Shown here: piece by piece, positions 21,014 through 30,100 of the stretch
Position numbering within the stretch: position 1 is the first letter of the stretch
Layout: each line of letters starts with the position of its first letter
Source of the DNA: Spirodela intermedia
Lineage: Eukaryota > Streptophyta > Magnoliopsida > Alismatales > Araceae
Assembly (NCBI GenBank): GCA_902729315.2
Contig: LR746275.1
Span: 3,364,001-3,428,000 of the forward strand
DNA length: 64,000 nt
Reading direction: 5' to 3'
Made by a program: the position numbers and the translations under genes
Notes under the pieces: model-generated
Database searches by the model: none
Told to the model about the DNA's origin: nothing
The model's input: only the letters and a program-made list of their open reading frames with translations

Positions 21014-22956
21014 GCAGCGGCTGATGTGATGGATCCATCACCTGTTCATCCGAGAATTCAAACCTTTTTGGGCGGATTCATATGATTTATTCGGAAAGAA
21101 CGAAAATTTCCCAGTTTTCACGGATGCCCACGAGAGATCCACAGCATCTGAGTGTGCACACATTGATTCCACAGATATCTAACAGTTGCTCTAGCTAGTT
21201 GTAGAAGCTACCGAAGTCAGCTTCCTGAAGCCCACTGCAGACCCAGTTCGGTTCCCTCTGAAGCAACCGCTGCTGCAGACGGTGATGGATGAAAACACCG
21301 GCTAGCCCTAAAAGCTTCGCCTACACATGCAAAAAAATCAAGATCAATATCCTCCTCGTCCATGGGTCAGAGGATATGAATGAGATTGTCGCCGTGAAAT
21401 TCCCATCGAGATGGACATCAGATGCAAGAATCTCAAGGATCAGAAAACTTGATTGACAATAAATGGGTCACGATCGAAGATCAGAAAGACGATGATGCTT
21501 GATGAGTAGGATACTTTGAAGATAAAGAAAGACTCACGAACTCAAGATAGATCCAAACCCTAATTCCTACCAACCCATATTCCATTTAGAACCGAACCCC
21601 CTACGCATCAAACCTGCCCAAGATAAACTATGTGAACTCCAATAGATCCACATCATTAATTCAGCCTTTCAGCGCAAAACCCAAGTCAACCACAGATTGC
21701 AAGGATGATCTCTAAAGTTCATCAGCCTTGATGGTTATGCAATATGAAACCCATTATCTAAAAAAAAAAAGTCGAGGTATCTGATCAGAGATGAAAATAA
21801 CCAACTAGAACAGGAAAACTGATTCGTCCAACCCATAATAATTCAGCTGCAAGGCTGTGAACTTTTGCTTGTGTTTGCCAAAGCTGAACAATTACTTCAA
21901 TGAGCTAGTCCAGTTATCATCACGATCCAGCAGAAATCATGGAATCGGAATGAGACCAAAATGAAAGACAAGAAACTTTGAAGATATGCTGGTGAAGGTT
22001 TTCATAAAAAAGGAAGAGAGGATAATGTTTCTTTAATGATAACTTTTACGCACAAAAAATCCGTCCACTTTTGACCTCTTTTTTTCTTCTCAGATGGCGG
22101 GCAGGATGAGAACAAATGATTGTGGACACGATACTAGGATGCCAGAGGTGGGAAGAAGGCCAAGGGGCTGGTAATCTTTTATGTGATCCTCTTTCGCCTG
22201 ATTCAGATCATATTTTCTTTTTGGCAGAATGTGCTCCCCCCCTTCCTCCCCAAAAAGAAGAAAAAAAGAGTTAGGTCGTGAGAGTTTGATTCCTATTGGT
22301 TCCAAGATCTGTACAATCCAACTACACAATAGAAAACATAACAGTGCCCTATATTGAAATACTGATGATCTGAACTCTGTGGGAAACCAAGAAACAGGTC
22401 TCAATCTTTAAGGCATTTCGGGAGGAAATCATAGTTTAAGCAAGCACAGATTCTAGATGATGCACACCCCCACATTACAGGATATTTATTTGACTACCAT
22501 AATTGCTTTTCCAATCAACATAAATATGATGGCTAGACGTGAAGGAATGATTCAAATGAATATCTCTGACCTACTAAAAGTCATTCTGAGATAATCAAAC
22601 ACCTAATGACGAAATAATCAAACCATTAAGATGAATTTTACAAGAATATGGAGGACTAAAAGGATATGCTGTGATGCAATTCGGACTGCAACTTAAAGAA
22701 ACAATTGAAGTGATTCATCGAGTTATAGTACGGAATACAAATATCTGAACTCTCACAACTAACCACGACATAATATGCAATACGAGATCATCTTGTAAAT
22801 CAGGATGTAGTAAGCTCTCCATTCAACTGTTAAAAGTATGACCATCGCAAGAAATGCGCCAAGAACACCTATGACCTAATTCAGACTATATATAATTCAA
22901 AGAACAAATAACATGACTCCATGAAAAGGGAGACGAAGTCGAGTCCTCACCAGGAA
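21014..22956. other. Intergenic between convergent rhodanese and YIP1-family genes
   Basis: A 1.9-kb AT-rich spacer where both genes end. Short open frames on either strand show no recognisable motif or exon chain. No repeats stand out. Confidence 0.65.
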
Positions 22957-23724
22957 TCAAAATATGACTAGCAGTGAAAACAGTGTGTAGATTAGGAAGC
23001 AGGCGTACGCTAACAGCCCACGATGCTCATCACCACAAGATGCTAGATCAAGAAGAAGCTTTGTGCATGTTCTCGTCGACCACAGAACAAAAGCTGCTTC
23101 CATCGCAAAAATTGCGACACCTCTTTGCGGTAAAACTAAAGCAAGACCCGAGAATATGACTATTGGCAGCATACAATATCCAATGAGGCTCACACAGCGA
23201 TAGAGATCCAAGTTCCCGTTGCGACCTGCCAGCATGTTGAACACGACGTAGAGGAAGAAGGCCACGACGGTGACCCATCCTAGGATTATCCCAAAGTGGA
23301 GCTTCCCCGCTAGGAGCTGGAAGAGGCCAAAGGCCATGAGGAACAGAAAGGGACCTGAAAGATCGGCGTCCTCGTGTAGACTCGCATTCACACGGATAGG
23401 ATTCAGGATCGATTTTGTCTTGCGCCATATCTGCCGGGTGTTGATGCCCAGCTCTTCGAGCAGAGGCGGCTCCTCTTCAAAAAAGGATGCACCTCCGGGG
23501 GCGTAGATGCTCCCGGCGAAGACGGGGCCGGAGAACGAGGAGGACGCGGAGGCCGACCCAATGTCAAAGGACATGAAGGGAATATCGGTGCTGGCGCCCG
23601 CGTTCGCAGGGCTAGGCTGCTGAAAGCTCGGGGCCACGTTAGGGCTCCGCCGCTGACTCTGGACGCTGGGATTTCCATCGTTGGACGGGAAGACCACAGG
23701 CGGCACGTTGAATTCCCTCGCCAT
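22957..23724 (-). CDS. YIP1-family Golgi membrane protein (YIPF5-like)
   Basis: Intronless frame of 255 residues, similar to plant Yip1 proteins that begin with REY/REFNVPPVVFPS (At3g05280/At5g27490 type). YIP1 proteins bind Rab GTPases and help ER-Golgi and TGN transport. The cytosolic N-terminus (1-118) is proline/serine-rich and leads to EEEPPLLEELGIN and IWRKTKSILNP, the conserved pre-membrane segment. About five hydrophobic spans follow (roughly 120-139, 143-165, 176-198, 202-221, 236-255). Family motifs are present as DLSGP (usually DLYGP) and GYCMLPI (GYxxLP). The chain ends TLFSLLVIF, the usual family end. An unrelated upstream frame (23724-24095) ends in a TGATG overlap with this start; it is probably fortuitous. 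Confidence 0.91.
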   Translation of the reverse strand: MAREFNVPPVVFPSNDGNPSVQSQRRSPNVAPSFQQPSPANAGASTDIPFMSFDIGSASASSSFSGPVFAGSIYAPGGASFFEEEPPLLEELGINTRQIWRKTKSILNPIRVNASLHEDADLSGPFLFLMAFGLFQLLAGKLHFGIILGWVTVVAFFLYVVFNMLAGRNGNLDLYRCVSLIGYCMLPIVIFSGLALVLPQRGVAIFAMEAAFVLWSTRTCTKLLLDLASCGDEHRGLLAYACFLIYTLFSLLVIF

Positions 23725-24100
23725 CAGTAGAAGCTCGGAAGGCGGAGACCCCGATCGGACAAGAAATCAATACACAAACCGTTTTCTCCAAACAAACCTA
23801 GAGAGATCACTGAAACATAGAACCGCATAGAACAGCGTACGCTGGTAAGGTCAACCCCAGACTTCCAGCTCCTCGCGATACCTTCGCCGCAGAGAACGCG
23901 ACATCCAGAAGGCTTCTCCCCTGAGCGACCTCCACACTGTACCAACGAGAGAAGGAACGGAACTCCGGTGGCCGGAGGCTGGTACGAAGCTCGTAGCACG
24001 ACGGAGGAGTCGCCGGAGATACGAAAAGAAAAACCCTCCTCGCGGGGAAGGACGGCCTGATCACAAGTGGTAACCGTTTCCTCTGTGGGAGACATACGAT
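23725..24100. other. 5' flank of YIP1-family gene with overlapping upstream open frame
   Basis: A 123-codon minus-strand frame (23724-24095) ends in TGA overlapping the YIP1 ATG. Its product looks like no protein I know and has mixed composition. It may be leader sequence, part of an unrecognised 5'UTR intron, or chance. Confidence 0.4.
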
Positions 24101-24675
24101 AACAGTAGCCGTCGGATTCTCTATGATCTTTTCAGAAATAAACTATTTGAACCGTCAGATCTTGTTCAATATAGAAAAAACTGTAGCTGCCATCCTAGCC
24201 GTCAGATCTTGTTTAAACTTAGGAAGAGACGAGCCATTTCTGACCATTGATATGACACATAATGGGCCTGATCCTGAAGGCCGCAGCCCAAAATTTATCC
24301 AAAATCGGCCCGGCCCGTTATGCGTCTAAGAGACGTCGTTACATGAGGTTTCAGACGCCTATCAAGGCCACTGCAACTGTTCCTTCCCACAACAACAGTG
24401 GCCGTCGGATTATGTTTGGTCTTTTAACAAAGAAACTATCTGAACCGTCGGATCTGGTTCGATCTAGAAAAAACAGTAGCGGCCGTCGGATCTTATTTAA
24501 TCTTAACATGTAACAAGCCATTTCTGACCGTTGATATACCACATAATGGGCCTAATCCTGAAGCCCAAAAAAACCAAATTGGGGCCAGCCCGTTATGCCT
24601 TCACGTGACGTCATGACGAGAGATTGACAACGGACTTTGGGCCCATTAAGGCCACTGTCGCTGTCCCTTCTCAGA
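24101..24675. repeat. ~290-bp tandem direct duplication (two diverged copies)
   Basis: Copy 1 (about 24101-24390) and copy 2 (about 24394-24675) share, in the same order, CAGT[AG]GCCGTCGGATT, a TTTGAACCGTC/CTGAACCGTC segment, GAGCCATTTCTGACC/CAAGCCATTTCTGACC, CACATAATGGGCCT, CCCGTTATGC and AAGGCCACTG. Each has point changes and small indels. GCCGTC[AG]GATCT also recurs within each copy. Non-coding; lies between the YIP1-family gene and the LTR element. Confidence 0.88.
24602..24613. promoter_or_regulatory. G-box/C-box hybrid (CACGTGACGTCA)
   Basis: CACGTG overlaps the palindrome TGACGTCA, a strong predicted bZIP site by known core motifs. It is in copy 2 of the duplication. Copy 1 has only GACGTC at the matching place. 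Confidence 0.4.
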
Positions 24676-24687
24676 ATTTTGACTTCT

Positions 24688-24892
24688 TGCAAGGGTAGAA
24701 CAGCAAAATCAAGAAAAGAAATGCTAAGACAAAAAGAGGAATCGGGTACCCCGCAGGAACAGTTGGAGAGGGCCGCCGCTTACTAGCCAAAACTCTACCA
24801 AAAGTCAACCCTCCTCTTCTAACCTCCCCCCCTTGACAATTGCTTAAAACCCTCCCCCTGAGATACACTTTTCAGCCTACCCAGACCCGACA
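24688..24892 (-). mobile_element. 3' long terminal repeat (approximate ends) of decayed LTR element
   Basis: On the minus strand it begins TGTCGGGTCTGGGTA and ends CTACCCTTGCA. The copy at 26648-26808 begins TGTCGGATCTGGGTA and ends CTACCCTCGCA. Both carry related sequences near each end (GGGTAGA.CAG.A.ATCAAG.AAAGAAAT in plus sense). The pair differs by substitutions and a length difference, so the insertion is old. Ends may be off by about 20 bp. Confidence 0.65.
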
Positions 24893-26610
24893 TGTAATCG
24901 AGTTGCTGTCCCCATGAAGATCCAACTACTTCGAGGAGATTCCCCACCTGCGTAGATTGGGGTCTACCTTCAGAGTCTTCACTGTGCTTCCCAGCGTGAA
25001 CTTCATGGTTAGTTGATCCCAATCTATTTCCACTACTCTCAGCTTCCGAAGCCACTGCATGCCGAAAATCATGTCCACATCGTAAACCTGGAAAGGTAAG
25101 AAGTCCTCTACCACTTGTAATCCCTGCACCTCCACTGTTAGTCCTCTGCAAATCCCCCTGCTTGGTACTGCATCTCCGATGCTCATGGTTACCTTCTAGT
25201 TGTTGGTTGGTGAGAGGGGCAGCTGCAGCTTCTCTACCAAGTCTGAAGAAACAAAATTCTGGGTAGTCCCGGTGACCACCGTGATGGTGACCTCTTGAAA
25301 CCTCAGCAGCCCTCGAAACTTCATGGCTCCTGGGTTGGGCAGCCCTGCAATGGAGATCGGTGGTAGCTCGACGTTGCCGATCACTTTGATGACCTCCTTT
25401 GTCGGTCGAAGTCTCCTGCTCAATGGTCCTCTTATCTCTGTCCCAGCCTCTGAGTCCTCATCGCGGACCGACATGATCTGCAACTCCCTCATGCATGCAT
25501 GGCTCGGGCCGAATTTTTAGTCGCATGAAAAGCAAAACCCTTTTTGTCGCCGGTAGTTGATCTCTGCTTCAGTCAGGTTCAGTCGTCTTCTTGCTCCCTC
25601 TCGCAGAAATTTTTGTGTCCCATCTTCCGCTGTAATGGGATTTGTTCTCCCATTATGTGTTACCTTCCCATATAATTCAGGCTCGGTTGTCCAGGGTTTC
25701 TCATCTTCTCGAATCAGTCCAGTCATCCGATTCTTCACCTCGATCAATGAGCTGTCTCCAGAAGAGCATGAAGCCCGACTGGTCTTAGTTATCGGATCAC
25801 AGCCTGAATCTCTGCCTTCAAGCCTCTGATAAAGATCTCTTCCAGCATCTCCTCCGATAGCTCCTCCATGGATGCGGCAATCAGCTCAAATTCCTGCCAG
25901 AACTCTGCGACGTTGCCCTGTTGCTTGAGTTCCAATAACAGCTCCCAGAGACTGCCCTCCTGAGAGGACCCGAATCTACTCAGTAGCTGGGTCTTCAATT
26001 CCTTCCACGAAGCGAATGGTCTCCTGGAATCAGTCCATCTGAACCATATCAGGGCTTTGTCTTCAAAGCTGACGCCCGCTGCCATCAGACGCTCCGCCTC
26101 GGATAGCCGGTTCTCAGAAAAATAAAGTTCGGCCCTGAGGATCCGACCATCGGGGTTACGTGCCGTCGAAGGCGGGCAGCTCTAGCCACCGCGCTATCCT
26201 CCCTGCACCTCCGTCATCGACGGAGCCAGGCGCTCACGCCAGGTTGGATCGCCTGTGGCCGTCGCCGTTGACTTCCGCCCTCTGCCAATGCTGTCTGGAT
26301 CCTTGCCCCTTGGCTGATGATGTCCGCCGCCGTGTTCCGTCGTCTCTGTCGCCGCCCCCGGGAAGTAGGTGTTCCCCGACGCCTGTTGCCACCGTCGGTT
26401 GGTTGCGCTCAGGCCGTTCGTCCCTCCGCTGCAGGAGCTAAGCGACGCTTTGGGCCTAGCTCACCATGCCTGGCTCAAGCACAGAAAATTTCTGTGCCAA
26501 CTCTGGTAAGCTTCTCAGGCCTTCGCGCACCTCCTCAAGCCCTGTCTCCAGTTTCTCCAGCCGTCCGTCAGGGATCCTGGGCGCCATTGCTCGCCGCAGA
26601 TCCCTGGTTC
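24893..26610 (-). pseudogene. Decayed Ty3/gypsy-type gag-protease region (no reverse transcriptase)
   Basis: Minus-strand pieces in element order: a short N-terminal gag piece (RIPDGRLEKLETGLEEVREG, near 26570); the retrotransposon gag core at 25789-26085 (FEDKALIWFRWTDSRRPFAS, FWQEFELIAASM, FIRGLKAEIQ); a pre-knuckle segment at 25517-25747 ending CFSCD at a stop codon inside the CCHC zinc knuckle; and an aspartic-protease-like segment at 24926-25492 (QNFVSSDLVEKL, VDMIFGMQWLRKL). The frame changes between the gag core and knuckle, several stops interrupt it, and the protease loop reads V-T-G where an Asp-Ser/Thr-Gly is expected, so the catalytic Asp is absent. The protease runs almost directly into the 3' LTR. 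Reverse transcriptase, RNase H and integrase are missing: a non-autonomous, dead element. Confidence 0.85.
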
Positions 26611-26628
26611 GATGTGGCTCTGATACCA
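26611..26628 (-). mobile_element. Primer-binding site (initiator tRNA-Met type)
   Basis: Minus strand reads TGGTATCAGAGCCACATC just inside the 5' LTR. TGGTATCAGAGC is the standard plant LTR-element PBS complementary to the 3' end of initiator tRNA-Met. Confidence 0.85.
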
Positions 26629-26647
26629 GTAATAAAACTCCGGACCG

Positions 26648-26808
26648 TGCGAGGGTAGAGCAGAAGATCAAGGAAAGAAATTCTCGAATTATAGAGGAGA
26701 ATGGGGAGGAGGAAATCGAGGCCCGCACCATATTATATACTCGAATTAAATAAATTTCTTTAAACCGCCCGTTCTGAAATACAATTTTCTTTGTACCCAG
26801 ATCCGACA
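26648..26808 (-). mobile_element. 5' long terminal repeat (approximate ends) of decayed LTR element
   Basis: Pairs with 24688-24892 (TGTCGG...CTACCCTCGCA on the minus strand). There are 19 bp between its inner end as drawn and the PBS, more than usual, so the true boundary may be nearer 26630. No clear 5-bp target duplication is seen at the outer ends. Confidence 0.65.
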
Positions 26809-27153
26809 TATAATAACGCTAGGGTCCTTGGATTCCTATCAAGAATCCGTCGATGTGCTTCCCCAAATTTCCTCCGTCGGCCATCGCTCGATTTGATCTC
26901 GGGCGATGGTTCCTCCCGTCGTTCCGTCATCTGCAGGCGAAGGCGAGGAAGAGGGGGTAGGCGTAGAGGGGAAGTGATCACAAAGAAGGGTGACCATCCC
27001 TCTCGCGGGCAGTTCCGATTGGGGAGGTCGCAGGCGTTTACTGGAGATCATCTTGATAACATGCGACGCGAAGAGGAAGGATACACACGGATATAGGGTT
27101 CTCAGATATCAGTTATTGGTGAAACTGTCTTTGGGGTACTAAATCTTGCCGGG
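26809..27153. other. Promoter/leader of TFIIE alpha
   Basis: 345 bp between the outer end of the 5' LTR and the TFIIE alpha ATG. Open frames occur on both strands with no recognised product. The native TFIIE alpha promoter must be within this stretch or have been displaced by the insertion. Confidence 0.6.
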
Positions 27154-30100
27154 ATGACTGAACCGTTCAATAGGTAAACTAATTCCACGGCGAGGTGTCA
27201 GTTTTTGTTTTAATCATGTCGCCGCTTGCATCTCGTCAATCACCGAATATTTTTGCAACTACCGCGTTTTTGAATTCGTGCTTCTGGTTCCACCTGCTGA
27301 ATCCTACAGGTTGGTGAAACTTGCCGCCCGTGCATTCTACGATGATTTCACCACGAAGGGCGACAACCAGCCGAAAACGGGGAGAAGTGACAATCGCGGA
27401 ATGGCTGTTGTAGTCCTCGATGCTCTTACCAGGTACAATTTCTTCTGCCATTTAATTTCATCTAGACTTTTGATACGGGGAGGTGAAAATTCAGAAATAT
27501 AAAAACTTATATTGATGAGTAACTTTTGCCTTTATGCTGCATTGCCTTCTTCTTCGTGTTTTTTCCTCTGTGTTCTTTAGAATTCTTCTTTTTCTATTAT
27601 GCTGAAGTTTCAAACCTATATACTCGATTATTATAATTGAACTTATTTTTTTCAATTTAATGTGTTGCAAAATGAAATTTGAAACCACAGTTTTTTTCAA
27701 TATAAAATTAAAGTAAAATATTTTTCCTGGTTTCTCATGATTTTTTTTTGTCAGGCGTCAGTGGGTTCGGGAGGAAGATTTGGCTAAGTCTTTGAAGCTG
27801 CACACCAAGCAACTTCGGCGCACATTACGATTTTTTGAAGAAGAGAAGCTGGTTACCAGGGATCATCGAAAAGAAGTATGCATCGTCCTTAAACTTATTT
27901 GAATAAATAATCATATTTATGGTTTTAAAACAGCTTTTAATTGAATGTGAAAAGTCATTATTTGTCTCATTTGAAATCAAAATGAACTAATCTTTTTTTC
28001 AAAACTTTGCACAATGTAGAAATTGGCTTGGCATATGATATCCATCGTCTCAGTAAACCTGACCAACTTTTTAAATTTGCTGTAGCCTAAGTTAAGCTCC
28101 AACCTTGTGGAATGTAAAGCCGCATTCTAAGCATAAACTAATTGAAAGTCAGATTTAAGTCTTAAATCTTTCATCGATTGAGATGTAGAGAGCATTCCAA
28201 ACGTAAAATCTCTCATCTGGTGTTTGCCCAATCTAAATTGCATTATCTGACCTAAACTCTGCAGTACATGCTGTAGAAAGTTCACCATGACTTTTTGTTT
28301 CATTGCCAACTATTTTTTTGGTCTTTGGGGCTCCTTATCACTCTTTGCTTTTTGAGTTCCCTTTCCCAATGCGCAAAAGTTCAGTGCATGGAGGATGGCG
28401 CATCATTAAAACTAAACCAAAAACCAATTTTCAACTTTTTGAAGGGTAAGGAAAGTAACAGGAAGCTTTGCTTCTTCTCGCAAGTGTGTAGTGTTGTGTA
28501 TTTCATTAGTCCTTAAATAGAAAAGGGAATGTGCTCCTCTAGTCTCAAGTATGCTCTGAGATACCCTCTGTAAAAAAAGTTCTATATTCCATATCATTGG
28601 TTAAGACCGATACCGTCCAACCCTTCTCAAGTCCTAGTGTTTTGTCATTCTACGTTACAAGAAAGCATAGCCTATTCCCGTTTGACCTCGAGTAAGTTTC
28701 ACAGCCCTCACTGCCTTTGCTGTATCCAATGTTTCCCCTTCTTCCTTATTGCCCCAAATGATTGCAACACTTTTGGGCCAGTCTGATTTCGGTTCAAATT
28801 TGCAATTGTTAACTCAGCATGACCAATTTTTGGTTGCTTTCTAAAATAGGTGACAGTTGTAGGATTTCTGAGGTTCTCGTGTCTTAAAATGCTTCTTTCA
28901 CCTTTAACTGATTTTAAGAATCATTATAAAATGTATCATGTCAATTTCTGTTTGCTCTAATTTTACCAAGTTGTTGATTTATGAGAAACATTCCCTATCT
29001 TTTTACTCCTGAGAGTGATGAAGTTCACCCGCTTGGAATTCAGATGTATCTGTCTTAATATCTCAATACTAGATATTTTATAATTTTATGTTTTAACTAA
29101 CAGGTCTTTTTGAGTCTCATATTTACTGAAGTGGTTGCAATTAATATTTTAACTATTGGTGGACCATATTTAATATTTTAACTTCTGGGCCAGTCTCATA
29201 TGTATTTGTGCTAGCGTTTTTGCTTGGGTGTTTAATGTTTTTTTTCCTCTCTTGACTTCATTGATTCAGCAATATGTGTAATGGCGATGCATTTGTTTCA
29301 TAATATTCATTATACATCGACTTGTTGCAGACAGCCAAAGGTGCAAAGATTTTTAGTGCCGCCATTGCAGCTGCAGCTGATGGTCAACAAGTTGGGAAAG
29401 AGGGCGATGAAAAGACAAAGATTCACACCCACTCCTACTGCTGTTTAGATTATGCCCAGGTTGAAGTGGCAGACTTAAAGTACCTCTCTCTTTTCTTTCT
29501 ACGCTTGAAGATCTATAAATTAACATTTAGTTTCACTTTTCACAATTGTTTCCTTATAGTGCTCTCATGTGTATATTCATAGTATTGTTTTGGGATGCTT
29601 GTGAATCATTGCACTTGTGTGACATTGGCTGTGGAATCTATATCTTACTGATGCAACTATGCTAGCATCTCACATTTAAATTCTTCAAAACCATGTCTGA
29701 ATTATAGTTATCTTTGTATCTTCTTTCTTATAGCACTCCCTAGAGTTTACCTCTAGGGGTTTATAAAGCACTTCATAGAAACTATATTTTTAAAAGTTCC
29801 ATCTTTTTTAAGACAGCTTTCGAAAATCTGTCTAACTAACATCACTGATACCTGTGCCCGGGAAGGCTTCCTACAGATTATCCCGTATAGGATTTGAAAT
29901 TATATTCTTACATTAACCAATCAATCACAACCCTTATCATTGCATTTGGGGATGGCTGGGGATCTCAATATGCCATTAATCTGCACCTATATCATTTGAC
30001 CCAGGTACTAGCTGTTCAATTCTGATACAGGTTGATAGGCCTTGCAGATGCATATTAATTGAGGATTTATTTTTGGCTTTATTGTGCAATTAATTGGATG

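Noticed and set aside
24686-26813. Five-bp target-site duplication around the LTR element
   Set aside because: Flanks as drawn (CTTCT left, TAATA right) do not match; either boundaries are off or the duplication has decayed.
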